Assembly: GCA_964542055.1 (NCBI GenBank)
Contig: CAZITB010000017.1
Span: 1-31,418 of the forward strand
From: CAZITB01 sp964542055
Lineage (GTDB): Bacteria; Planctomycetota; Phycisphaerae; Sedimentisphaerales; CAMDDF01
DNA length: 31,418 nt
Reading direction: 5' to 3'
Shown here: piece by piece, positions 21,863 to 30,330 of the stretch
How positions within the stretch are numbered: position 1 is the stretch's first letter
How the letters are laid out: each line of letters begins with the position of its first letter
Position numbers and translations under genes: made by a program
Notes under the pieces: model-generated
Told to the model about the DNA's origin: nothing
The model's database searches: none
What the model saw: the letters and a program-made list of their open reading frames with translations, nothing else

Positions 21863-24301
21863 TTAAACTTTTGCCTTTTTGTTTTCCTGGCAGAATTTGC
21901 CCATCAAATTCATCGCTTCAGTCAGCTTATTCATATCGCCGTCCAAAGCCGCAAAAGCTTCAACCATCTTAACCAAATCCGGATCAGCCGGCTTTTCACC
22001 GTAATGGTGAGACGGGTTAACTATTGCCGCATCAAGCCCCGCTTTCATCGCGACATCTACATAAGCTCTGCAAACGCCGATTTTTCTGCCCGGCAGATCA
22101 CGAACCGAATTGCTCACGCCAAGCGAACAATGAACGTCTTTCATCTCAGGATCAGATTTGATCTTCTTAATAGTTTCAAACGCATTGTAGCAGTAGCTGG
22201 ACTGGCCCGGATTCATCGGCATATCGATAGCAAGCGGGAAAACCGTAGTATCGAAGAAAATATCGTCCGGTTTGAACCCGAATTCCGTTGCCCGGTTGAA
22301 AATCTTCTTCGCCATATCGTACATCTGATCCACAGGATGTTTGTCCGTATCTGATTCTTCCGCAACCAGCAAGCCGATAAACTTATAATTGTACTTTTCC
22401 TTATACGGGAACATGTTTTCCATCGTATGAACTTTGATAGAATTGATCAGCGGAACAGCCACATTTTCGTTAGTATCGTACCATGTTTCCAGTCCCGCAA
22501 TCAGGGCATCATCATTTGAAGAATCCATACAAACCGGCACGCCGTTGCTGTACTTTCTCACCAGCTTGGCATACTCTTTCATGAGCTTCACCGAAGCCTG
22601 CGGGTCGTCCTCGCCGAACGCGTCAACGTTGACCGCAATATAAGCAGCACCTTCATTGACCTGGTCACGGATCAGCGCGATAACATAATCCAGCTCAGGG
22701 CTTGGTTTCGTATAAGCATCCGGGCCCATTTCAGCCAGTTTCTTCATAATTTCACCGGTCTTAGGTATGGATGCATGGATCGATTCGCCTATTCCGATAA
22801 GCGGAGATTTCATCGTATGGTCCTTTCCGAATAGATAATTCAAAATTGAAGCAGTATGAGCCAGTTCGGGCTTTCTGGGTGCACAGATAATTTTACGCCA
22901 TTTTTCCAGGTTACCTTCCGCCGCGGCAGCATTGTAAACGTACTCGCCCACGCAAAGCCTATCCAGATTGTTTCCGCAATAGCCCTCAGCGGTTGCGTCT
23001 CCGCAGGGCACATTATCCAGCCCTTTCTCACATTTACCCATCGTGCAAAGACTGAAATTTTCCGGCAAGAAACAGTCGCCGCATTCCTCGCATTCGAAAA
23101 GCAGATACTTCATGAACTTTTCGCTGGCGTTGAATCCCGAATACACAAAGCCTTCGCCTTTTTCCGCTCCAAGTGTCTTCATCGTCGAACGAAACGCCTT
23201 AAATCCTCTGTAATCCGGATCGAGTATCGCACGATGGAACGCGTTGAACGTCTTATGGGAAAGGGTCTTCTTCGGCTTGGAAAGCGATACTTGCCTGCCG
23301 TTATCTTCGTATAAGTACCAACCATTGGGCTGGGGGAAATGCAGGTTATCTTTATATTGCTGCCAATTATCCCCGATCTCTTGTGCCCGATTCAAAATTT
23401 TCACAAACATATTGTAATCATGCACACCGCCGATATCGGCTCCGGCATATCCCATAGACTTGAACATCGCAACCTGCTGTGCGGCTCTTTCGATGTGCTG
23501 GTCAACCGACTCTGACAAAACCTTTTCGAATAGTTCATCACTGACAAAGCATCCCGGCAGTTTTATATCATGCATCAACCGTGGGGCAGGGGTAATGGTC
23601 GATAGCAGATAAACGTTTCCAACTATCGGGATCGTGATGCCGTTATCTTTGCAGTAGCGAATCAGTTCTTCGCATTTCTTCCAGTCCCAGCCGACCTGGG
23701 TAATCATAAACCTGGCACCAGAGGCGATTTTCTTTTCCATCTTATAGTACTGCTGCATCTGCGAAGCTTCGGTGTACTTGTACTGCGATACCGCCGCTCC
23801 CGTAAAGAACTGGTGGACAGATTCAAGGTTCTCCGGTTTTGCTTTTAAGTATCTCTCATTATTGTAACGTTCGATGAGCTTGCACAGCCCGACGGATTCG
23901 ATCTCGAACACGCCTTTCGCCGTCTGCGGTTTATCGCCTGTCAAAGCCAGAACACTAGTAACGCCTGCCTGTTTATAACCAACAAGCGAACTGATAATGC
24001 GGTCGGTGTTTTGATCCTTGCAGCTTATGTGCGGAACAAAGTCCAGATCGCCCAGCAGATCATTTTGCATCAGATACGTCATAACATCTGCAGGTTCGAT
24101 ATTCGCCACACCTCCCGGGTTCTGCGGACTGGTCAGCGCCGCGAAATCGAAAGGCTCGGACACATTTGGATTGTCCTTATAGGCTGAAAGGAATTTCTTG
24201 ATCGGGGCGAAATTAAAGCCCGGACCTCCCACCAGTTCAGCGGTTATAGTGAATTTTTGACCAGGGGAGTTGATTGCCTTTTCAAATCTTTTCTTCTGCA
24301 T
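21863..24301 (-). CDS. Methylene-THF reductase / MetV-like / methyl-THF methyltransferase fusion
   Basis: The protein has 812 residues and at least three regions. Residues 1-330 are MTHFR-like (FTITAELVGGPG, LTSPQNPGG, VLALTGDKP), reducing methylene-THF to methyl-THF. Residues about 385-470 carry a cysteine-rich MetV-type or MTHFR_C region (C404, C407, C410, C419, C424, C433, C442, C450), which in acetogens supports the reductase as an iron-sulfur partner. Residues about 500-800 are a pterin-binding domain like AcsE or the MetH folate domain (GIGESIHAS, VCMDSSNDDAL, SLGVSNSVRDLPGR). That domain would pass the methyl group to a corrinoid. The start has GGAGG; a promoter and a terminator flank the gene. 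Together with fhs-folD it completes the THF methyl branch. Whether the acceptor is a CO-dehydrogenase corrinoid protein or a methionine synthase cannot be told. Confidence 0.85.
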   Translation of the reverse strand: MQKKRFEKAINSPGQKFTITAELVGGPGFNFAPIKKFLSAYKDNPNVSEPFDFAALTSPQNPGGVANIEPADVMTYLMQNDLLGDLDFVPHISCKDQNTDRIISSLVGYKQAGVTSVLALTGDKPQTAKGVFEIESVGLCKLIERYNNERYLKAKPENLESVHQFFTGAAVSQYKYTEASQMQQYYKMEKKIASGARFMITQVGWDWKKCEELIRYCKDNGITIPIVGNVYLLSTITPAPRLMHDIKLPGCFVSDELFEKVLSESVDQHIERAAQQVAMFKSMGYAGADIGGVHDYNMFVKILNRAQEIGDNWQQYKDNLHFPQPNGWYLYEDNGRQVSLSKPKKTLSHKTFNAFHRAILDPDYRGFKAFRSTMKTLGAEKGEGFVYSGFNASEKFMKYLLFECEECGDCFLPENFSLCTMGKCEKGLDNVPCGDATAEGYCGNNLDRLCVGEYVYNAAAAEGNLEKWRKIICAPRKPELAHTASILNYLFGKDHTMKSPLIGIGESIHASIPKTGEIMKKLAEMGPDAYTKPSPELDYVIALIRDQVNEGAAYIAVNVDAFGEDDPQASVKLMKEYAKLVRKYSNGVPVCMDSSNDDALIAGLETWYDTNENVAVPLINSIKVHTMENMFPYKEKYNYKFIGLLVAEESDTDKHPVDQMYDMAKKIFNRATEFGFKPDDIFFDTTVFPLAIDMPMNPGQSSYCYNAFETIKKIKSDPEMKDVHCSLGVSNSVRDLPGRKIGVCRAYVDVAMKAGLDAAIVNPSHHYGEKPADPDLVKMVEAFAALDGDMNKLTEAMNLMGKFCQENKKAKV

Positions 24302-24774
24302 TTTTAGGCCTCCGGATTAGCAGTATTGTTTTATTTTGCTGCTCAGTAAAAACTTGAAAATATTGTATAGCCCTTATAAAGGTATTGGATATAATTGGCA
24401 AGTTGATTTTTTGCACTATGTTGCTGGTATATCGAATAAGGTTAGGTTTTGTTCTGTTGTGGATAACATGTGAATAAGTTTGCCTGCGACACAAAAATGC
24501 AAATATTTAAACTCTTTTAATCTATAACTGTCTTGAATTACTAAAAAAATACCCGCATTTTTTTGTAGATTATAGTATTTAAATGCGACTTATGTTCCGT
24601 ATTTACAAGATTTTACAGCAAAATAGTAAAATCGTCTGAGACAGGATAAACCGACCAGTTGGTATATTTTGGCCACTTTGGAATTATAGGACTTTCGTGA
24701 ATAACCTGTCATAGCTGTTAATTGAATGTGGATAACTTCGTTTTTATGCCATATAGCGGCTCAAAATCCTAAGT
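24302..24774. other. AT-rich gap with DnaA-box cluster, possible origin or DnaA-regulated region
   Basis: This 473-nt non-coding gap holds four DnaA-box-like sites in one orientation, read as TTATNCACA on the minus strand. Perfect TTATCCACA sites are at 24458-24466 and 24727-24735, TTATTCACA is at 24469-24477, and TTATTCACG (one mismatch) is at 24696-24704. Between them lies an AT-rich stretch (about 24500-24620) that could serve as an unwinding element. Both flanking genes read leftward, which is not the usual oriC arrangement. I saw no other match to this motif in the intergenic regions I examined. dnaA itself is not in the window. Confidence 0.45.
24373..24401 (-). promoter_or_regulatory. 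Promoter of the MTHFR fusion gene
   Basis: On the minus strand, TTGCCA (24396-24401), a 17-nt spacer and TATAAG (24373-24378) predict a start near 24366 and a 5' leader of about 65 nt. Confidence 0.55.
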
Positions 24775-25821
24775 TTATTTTCCTAGTATTTTACTGAACT
24801 TTTCACAAATTCCAGCCGGATCAGCCGAATTTGACGCTTCTTTGCATACTGCCACAGTTTTCACCCCTTTCTCAAGGACTTGATCGATGTTTTCAAGGTT
24901 AATTCCGCCGATCGCGGTATGATAAAGACCTGTATCTTTGAGAATTTCAACTGCGGTTTCGAGATAGCCAAGCCCGGCAGTTTTTTCCTGCGGCTTTGTC
25001 TGGGTCGCAAAAGCCGGCCCGATACCAACATAAGTGGGGCCCTCATCAACTGCCCGCTTCAACTGCTTGAGGTTATGTGTGCTCTTACCGATGATCATCG
25101 GCTTAGACATCAGCCTGCGAGCCTGCTGGACACTGATATCATCCTGTCCCAGGTGCAAACCGTCCGCGTCACTTAGCACCGCGATATCCGTTCGGTCATT
25201 GATTATACTTATTACTTCATTTTCTCTGCAAATCTCGACAAACCTTTGAGCGATTTCCAGAAGCTCCTTATCGGTTTTGACCAGATTCTTACAGCGAAGC
25301 TGAACGCAATCGGCACCTCCCCGGCAGCACTGCTCAGTCAACTCATAAATCCTCTCAGGCTCAGATTCAGTAATAAGAACATAAAGCCTGACATTTTCGA
25401 ACTTCCCAGCCGGTAAGATCGAGAGGGTGATCTCTTTCTCCAGCGTGTAACTTTGATACCTGAGCTTTTCAATTTCCGCCGCCGCCTGGGGCTCAACTGA
25501 TGCCATCATCTCCGTTAGCGCCCGCAACGCCTCCGGCAACCGCTTGCAAGCCGCGGTAAAACTGTCCTCAGGTCTTTTGCGACCGATTTGATTTTGGACT
25601 TTTATATCGGTTCCGACATCTCCGGCGGTATCCCGTGCAGCCAGCAACTTACCCTGGTCAAGCTTACCAACCTCCGCGCACAACTTATGCCGGAAATCTT
25701 TCAGCCTTGAATTGAGCGACTTCGAATTGAGCGAAAACCTGCAAAACTCCTCAATAACCCGCAACGCCTCCCGCGCCCGGTTAAAATTCGCATCGATTAT
25801 CCTGTAAACTGCCTTTTCCAT
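24775..25821 (-). CDS. thiE: ThiD2-ThiE fusion: HMP-P kinase / thiamine-phosphate synthase
   Basis: The protein has 348 residues. Residues 1-130 are the ThiD2-type domain (RIIDANFNRAREALRVIEEF, then FRHKLC and ARDTAGDVGTD), which has been assigned to hydroxymethylpyrimidine phosphate phosphorylation. Residues about 145-348 are ThiE, which joins HMP-PP to thiazole phosphate: VQLRCKN, IINDRTDIA, DGLHLGQDDI, IGKSTHNLKQ, YVGIGPAF and AIGGI are all present. The two halves complete what thiF/S/G/H begin. No TPP riboswitch is seen before this gene. It lies 30 nt after the aminopeptidase gene and is probably read from that gene's promoter, so it would escape TPP control. Confidence 0.92.
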   Translation of the reverse strand: MEKAVYRIIDANFNRAREALRVIEEFCRFSLNSKSLNSRLKDFRHKLCAEVGKLDQGKLLAARDTAGDVGTDIKVQNQIGRKRPEDSFTAACKRLPEALRALTEMMASVEPQAAAEIEKLRYQSYTLEKEITLSILPAGKFENVRLYVLITESEPERIYELTEQCCRGGADCVQLRCKNLVKTDKELLEIAQRFVEICRENEVISIINDRTDIAVLSDADGLHLGQDDISVQQARRLMSKPMIIGKSTHNLKQLKRAVDEGPTYVGIGPAFATQTKPQEKTAGLGYLETAVEILKDTGLYHTAIGGINLENIDQVLEKGVKTVAVCKEASNSADPAGICEKFSKILGK

Positions 25822-25851
25822 CGCCGCATTATATTACATTAAAAAAACCAG

Positions 25852-26943
25852 TCAAGCAATCTGTGGCACTTCCGTGGAATCTTTGAAATCTGATGGTGTT
25901 AAAACCTCGTATCCGTATTCGGTTACAAGAACATCGTCTTCGATTCTGATCCCCAGCTTGCCGGGAATGTAAATGCCCGGTTCAATGGTAACCGTTTGGC
26001 CCGGAGCCAGTTTTTCGGTCTTTATCTTCTGAGAAATCAAAGGCAGTTCATGAACATCAAGCCCGAGCCCATGACCTGTCCCGTGGCCAAACGGCGGAAA
26101 ATCAGTTTGGGCGATAATTTCACGAGCAGCTTTTTCAACCTGGGCAACTTTCACGCCCGGCCTTATAGTTTCAATAGCCGCTTTTTGAGCCGCATAAAGT
26201 GTCTTGTAAGCCCGTATATATTGTTTGGTGGGTTTGCCAATCGCAAAACAACGAGTTATATCGCATTTGTAACCGCCGTATGTTGCACCGAAATCTATCA
26301 AAATCGTATCATTTTGCCTGAGTTTACGCTTGTTCGGCTGATAATGAGGCTGAGAGGCATTGGCTCCGAACGCTACTATTGTTTCAAAAGCCGGTCTAGA
26401 ATTTTGCAAAGCCAGGCTGTAGTCTATCGATGCACCAAGCTGCGCTTCTGTAATACCCGGCTTTACATCTTTCAATGCTTGCCTCAATGCCGAAATCGCA
26501 ATTTTGCCCGCTTTGCGAATGCAGTCGATTTCCTGGGCGTCCTTAGACTGACGCAATTTTTCAACTAAAGGCTTGGCGGCTTTGGTCCTGGCCTTTAGCT
26601 TTTTGCCAATCTCTTTGAATAAAAACAAAGGCGTCCGATCCTCGACCGCAACAACCCTGACCGACTTACTGCGGTTTAAAATCCCCGCAACTGTATCTGG
26701 CAAAGGTTTATTTCTTTCAATGATATGACAGGCAGGGCATTCTTTTTCGGCTTGTTCGCTGTATCGTGAATCGGTAATCAAATAAGTATGCCGTAAAGTA
26801 ACAAGTGCCCATGAATCGTGGCCGCTAAATCCGGTGAGATACTGCACGTTTGAATTTTGGGTAACTATCAACCCATGGCAGGAGATGGCTTTGATCAATG
26901 CCTTGGTTCTAATTACTCTGCTGTTATAATTTTGAGCTCTCAT
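25852..26943 (-). CDS. Xaa-Pro aminopeptidase, M24 family
   Basis: This is a dinuclear-metal aminopeptidase that removes an N-terminal residue before proline. From ATG 26943 the protein has 363 residues. An upstream in-frame extension to TTG 27000 would read through the promoter and is rejected. The N-terminal creatinase-like domain (residues about 1-120) includes YLTGFSGHDSW. The catalytic pita-bread domain has metal ligands in LIDFGATYGGYKCDITRCF (two Asp), GHGTGHGLGLDVHE (His), TIEPGIYIPG (Glu) and GIRIEDDVLVTE (Glu). There is no Shine-Dalgarno, and TATAAT stands 7 nt before the ATG, so the message is likely leaderless. thiD2-thiE follows. Confidence 0.92.
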   Translation of the reverse strand: MRAQNYNSRVIRTKALIKAISCHGLIVTQNSNVQYLTGFSGHDSWALVTLRHTYLITDSRYSEQAEKECPACHIIERNKPLPDTVAGILNRSKSVRVVAVEDRTPLFLFKEIGKKLKARTKAAKPLVEKLRQSKDAQEIDCIRKAGKIAISALRQALKDVKPGITEAQLGASIDYSLALQNSRPAFETIVAFGANASQPHYQPNKRKLRQNDTILIDFGATYGGYKCDITRCFAIGKPTKQYIRAYKTLYAAQKAAIETIRPGVKVAQVEKAAREIIAQTDFPPFGHGTGHGLGLDVHELPLISQKIKTEKLAPGQTVTIEPGIYIPGKLGIRIEDDVLVTEYGYEVLTPSDFKDSTEVPQIA

Positions 26944-26950
26944 TGAAGAT

Positions 26951-26978
26951 ATTATAACTTTACATAAAAAAATTCCAA
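26951..26978 (-). promoter_or_regulatory. Promoter of the aminopeptidase gene, leaderless transcript
   Basis: On the minus strand, TTGGAA (26973-26978), a 16-nt spacer and TATAAT (26951-26956) stand 7 nt before the ATG. It is divergent from the promoter at 27019-27046. Confidence 0.6.
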
Positions 26979-27018
26979 GAACAACTGCAAAAAAAATCAA
27001 TATATCTATAAAATGGTA

Positions 27019-27046
27019 TTGACGTAAATATTTATTGTTCTATCAT
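27019..27046 (+). promoter_or_regulatory. Promoter of the methyltransferase/ATP-grasp gene
   Basis: TTGACG (27019-27024), a 16-nt spacer and TATCAT (27041-27046) predict a start near 27053 and a 5' leader of about 70 nt. Confidence 0.65.
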
Positions 27047-27121
27047 TTTCACATGACAGTCCTGCAGGCTCCTGACAGATATACTGTTCATACAATTACC
27101 CCTTTTCACGGGAGTTTTTCG

Positions 27122-29023
27122 ATGGCAAAGAAAAACGGCATTTCTAAATTCACCAAAACAACAACATTGGGCCCTATATCAGACCTTGAACGGCACCTGC
27201 CAAATGAGTGGTGGCAGAGTATATTTAATTCACTCTACCTGAAAACCGATGGCGATGTGGTTGAAAACGATATCAACACTATCCACGATGTGGATTTTAT
27301 TATCGATGCGGTAGGGCTAGAGCCAAACGACAGCGTTTTGGACCTCTGCTGCGGCCAAGGCAGACACTGCCTGGAACTGGCTAGAAGAGGCTTTAGGAAC
27401 GTTACAGGCATGGATCGAAGCAGATACTTGATCCGTCTTGCCCGCAAAAGGGCCAAAGCCGCAAACCTCAATGTTAATTTTCACGAAGGCGACGCTCGCA
27501 AGATACGCCTGGGCGATGGCACCAGGCACCTTGTAACCATCATGGGAAACTCATTCGGTTATTTCGACCTTGAAGAAGACGATGTCAAAGTCCTCGAAAG
27601 CATTAAAGCTGTCCTTGTTTCCAAAGGTAAGCTGCTGCTCGATTTGGTCGATGGAGACTGGATGCGTGAGAATTATGAAAAACGCTCATGGGAATGGGTC
27701 GATCAAAATCAGCTTGTCTGCCGCGAGAGATCAATGGCACAAGACGGCCAGCGTCTCGTCAGTAGAGAAGTGGTCGTCAATTCGGAAAACGGAATTATCG
27801 CCGACCAGTTCTATGCTGAACGGCTTTACTCTCGTGAGAAGATTTACGAACTGTTAAATAATGTAGGCTTTTGCGAAATTCGTTTTCATCAACCAATGCA
27901 GACACATTCGGTACGCGGCCAGGACCTTGGCATGATGACCCAGCGTATGCTGATATCCGCCACCGGGCCGGTAAAAACGACCGCAATTTCAATCCCTAAG
28001 AAAGTTTTATATCCCGAAGTCGCTGTTTTGATGGGCGATCCCGGCTTACCTGACGAAATCAAGCTTAACGGCAAGTTCAACAAGGAAGATTTCGACACCA
28101 TCCAACGACTAAAAGACGCTCTCGCAGAGCTAAACGATTACAAGTTCAGCTACTACAACAATCACGCAAGCTACTTCCGCGATCTCAAGAACTTACAGGG
28201 AAAATTCGTCTTTAACTTGTGCGACGAAGGATTCAACAACAACGCATTTTTCGAACTTCATGTCCCCTCACTTTTGGAAATGTACGGAATTCCATACAGC
28301 GGATCAGGACCCGCATGTCTTGGGTTATGTTACAACAAAAGTATAATTCGCGCCATAGCTGCAAGCGTCGATGTGCCGGTACCTCTTGAGACGTATTTCA
28401 ACCCGCTCGACAGCTCAGCTACATTGCCCTCGGAATTTCCGGCACTGGTCAAGCCAAACTGCGGCGACTCGAGCATCGGAATAACAAAAGATGCGGTCAT
28501 CAGCAATCCAGAAGAATTGATCTCATTTCTGGAACATATCCGCGAATCACTTCCGGGCAGGTCGCTGCTCATCCAGGAATATCTAACCGGCCGAGAGTTC
28601 AGCGTCGGGATCATCGGAAACCCGGGGTTAAATTACAAAGTACTGCCCCCGCTTGAAGTTGATTACTCACAGCTTTCACCCGATCTGCCCAAAATTTTAG
28701 GATACGAATCGAAATGGATGCCCGATTCGCCCTGGTGGAATCAGATTCGTTATAAGGAAGCGGATATCGACGAGCAGACCAGAAGCCAGCTTTATGATTA
28801 TTCGAACATCCTCTTTGAAAGGTGCGAATGCAGGGATTACGCAAGATTCGATTTCAGATGCGACAGCAAGGGGCAGGTCAAATTGCTGGAAGTAAACCCA
28901 AATCCGGGCTGGTGCTGGGACGGCAAGTTCAACATGATGGCAGGGTTCGCCGGGCTGCGTTATTCCGACATGCTTAAAATGATAATCGAAGCGGCCCAGC
29001 AGCGATGCGCAAATAAATCATAG
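27122..29023 (+). CDS. SAM methyltransferase / D-Ala-D-Ala ligase-like ATP-grasp fusion
   Basis: The protein has 633 residues from ATG 27122, chosen because GGGAG sits 7 nt upstream; an in-frame extension to 27035 would include the transcription start region. Residues about 25-290 are a class I methyltransferase: SAM-binding VLDLCCGQGRHCLELARRGF at 72-91, acidic GMDRS at 96-100, GNSFGYF and LLLDLVDGDW. Residues about 315-625 are ATP-grasp of the D-alanine-D-alanine ligase type: FNLCDEGFNNNAFFELHVPS, PALVKPNCGDSSIGI, LLIQEYLTGREFSVGI, and metal-binding DFRCDSKGQVKLLEVNPNPG. The ligase likely joins an amino acid or peptide by acyl phosphate, with methylation of the product or substrate. The product is unknown, and no peptidoglycan genes are nearby. 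Confidence 0.85.
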   Translation: MAKKNGISKFTKTTTLGPISDLERHLPNEWWQSIFNSLYLKTDGDVVENDINTIHDVDFIIDAVGLEPNDSVLDLCCGQGRHCLELARRGFRNVTGMDRSRYLIRLARKRAKAANLNVNFHEGDARKIRLGDGTRHLVTIMGNSFGYFDLEEDDVKVLESIKAVLVSKGKLLLDLVDGDWMRENYEKRSWEWVDQNQLVCRERSMAQDGQRLVSREVVVNSENGIIADQFYAERLYSREKIYELLNNVGFCEIRFHQPMQTHSVRGQDLGMMTQRMLISATGPVKTTAISIPKKVLYPEVAVLMGDPGLPDEIKLNGKFNKEDFDTIQRLKDALAELNDYKFSYYNNHASYFRDLKNLQGKFVFNLCDEGFNNNAFFELHVPSLLEMYGIPYSGSGPACLGLCYNKSIIRAIAASVDVPVPLETYFNPLDSSATLPSEFPALVKPNCGDSSIGITKDAVISNPEELISFLEHIRESLPGRSLLIQEYLTGREFSVGIIGNPGLNYKVLPPLEVDYSQLSPDLPKILGYESKWMPDSPWWNQIRYKEADIDEQTRSQLYDYSNILFERCECRDYARFDFRCDSKGQVKLLEVNPNPGWCWDGKFNMMAGFAGLRYSDMLKMIIEAAQQRCANKS

Positions 29024-29116
29024 TTGGTTTTCGATTAAACACATAGATTTAAAAGGTTGTGGTAGTTGGCTTTACATGTTAAAATGCGATTTGTGAATTT
29101 TAACTGTAGATTAACT

Positions 29117-29122
29117 TATAAT
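29117..29122 (+). promoter_or_regulatory. Possible -10 element of the rhomboid gene
   Basis: A perfect TATAAT stands 10 nt before the ATG at 29133, so the transcript would have a leader of only about 4 nt. No good -35 is seen (TTGTGA at 29091-29096 is 20 nt away). Confidence 0.4.
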
Positions 29123-29132
29123 AGAGAAAGCT

Positions 29133-30314
29133 ATGCTGCTTCCAATTAGAACAAATGTTGTTTTAAGAAAAACGCCTTACATGAACTACGCGATCATCGC
29201 GTTGAATGTTATTTTGTATTTGCTTACGTGGCATCATGTTCGAACGCCTTATGGAGTGCAGGGGATGGTGCGTGAATGGGCGGCAAACTGGCAGCTCAAT
29301 CCGGCTGAGCCGCAGCTTTGGCAGTTCATCACGTACGCGTTTTTGCATGCGGGATTCTGGCATATACTGGGGAATATGTTTTTTCTTTTCATATTCGGCA
29401 ATAACGTCAATGACAAGCTCGGCCATGTAGGTTATCTTTGTTTTTATCTGGCAGGGGGGATATTCGCCGGGTTTGGCCACAGCGTTTTACATACCGATCC
29501 GATACCGCTGTTAGGTGCCAGCGGAGCGGTGGCTGCGGTTACAGGCGCGTATCTCGTACTATTTCCACAGACGCTTATCACGGTGGTTTATTGGCTTATA
29601 TTTATCGGTACAATAGATGTTCCCGCGATATACTTTATAGGATTCAAATTGATCTTCTGGGACAACTTCCTTGTTCGCAGTACTCAAAATGTTGCTTACG
29701 ATGCTCACCTTGCGGGATACTTTTTCGGGATCGGTTCGGTGATGGGGTTGCTGGGAATCGGCGTACTCCAGCGGAGCCCGTTTGATCTGTGGTCGATGGT
29801 CAAACGCTGGAATCAGAGACGTAAATTCAAAGGCATGGTAGATGAAGGTTATGATCCGTTTGGCGCGCCGGGCGGAGTCAAGCGGATAAAAGTGAAACAG
29901 CGTGAACTGACCCCTGAGCAGGAAAAGAAGCTTAAAATGATAGAGGGACTGCGCGATCAGATAAGTGTAAGTCTGACCAGGGGGGCAGTGGCCGATGCTG
30001 CCGAAAAGTATCTTCAGCTTCAGGAAATCGATGACAAGCAGGTACTGTCGCGAAATGCTCAGCTGGATGTTTCCAACCAGCTTATGGCAATGGGTAAATG
30101 GCAGGAGTGTGCAGATGCTTATGAAAAGTTCATGGAGCATTACAGCAGCTATCAATACGCAGAACAGGTCGAGCTGATGCTCGGAGTGGTTTACTCGCGA
30201 TATCTGGATAAGCCCAAGCTGGCGATAAAATATCTCGAAGATGCCAAAGATAAATTGAGAGATGAAGGTCAGCGTAAGATGTGCCAGGAAGAACTCGACA
30301 GGCTAAAAGGTTAG
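29133..30314 (+). CDS. Rhomboid intramembrane serine protease with TPR-like tail
   Basis: The protein has 393 residues. About residues 15-220 form the rhomboid membrane domain: first helix NYAIIALNVILYLLTW, FITYAFLHAGFWHILGNMFF with conserved His and Asn, catalytic Ser in LLGASGAVAAVTGAY, and catalytic His in AHLAGYFFG. The Ser-His pair is complete, so it should be active. Residues about 250-393 are a soluble, helical tail resembling TPR repeats (LSRNAQLDVSNQLMAMGKWQ, ECADAYEKFMEHYSSY, LGVVYSRYLDKPKLAIKYLE). It probably recruits a partner or substrate on the cytoplasmic side. It is followed 10-16 nt later by the oxidoreductase gene. Confidence 0.9.
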   Translation: MLLPIRTNVVLRKTPYMNYAIIALNVILYLLTWHHVRTPYGVQGMVREWAANWQLNPAEPQLWQFITYAFLHAGFWHILGNMFFLFIFGNNVNDKLGHVGYLCFYLAGGIFAGFGHSVLHTDPIPLLGASGAVAAVTGAYLVLFPQTLITVVYWLIFIGTIDVPAIYFIGFKLIFWDNFLVRSTQNVAYDAHLAGYFFGIGSVMGLLGIGVLQRSPFDLWSMVKRWNQRRKFKGMVDEGYDPFGAPGGVKRIKVKQRELTPEQEKKLKMIEGLRDQISVSLTRGAVADAAEKYLQLQEIDDKQVLSRNAQLDVSNQLMAMGKWQECADAYEKFMEHYSSYQYAEQVELMLGVVYSRYLDKPKLAIKYLEDAKDKLRDEGQRKMCQEELDRLKG

Positions 30315-30330
30315 CCAAAGGAAGATGGAA

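Noticed and set aside
24282..24494. 70-codon minus-strand ORF in the gap upstream of the MTHFR fusion
   Set aside because: It overlaps the fusion's start, has no ribosome site, and covers the promoter and two DnaA boxes; composition is not protein-like.
26944..27000. Membrane-like N-terminal extension of the aminopeptidase (TTG at 27000)
   Set aside because: It would span the TTGGAA/TATAAT promoter; the M24 family does not need it.
27035..27121. N-terminal extension of the methyltransferase/ATP-grasp protein
   Set aside because: It lies on the predicted promoter and transcription start. ATG 27122 has GGGAG 7 nt upstream, and the methyltransferase domain begins after it.
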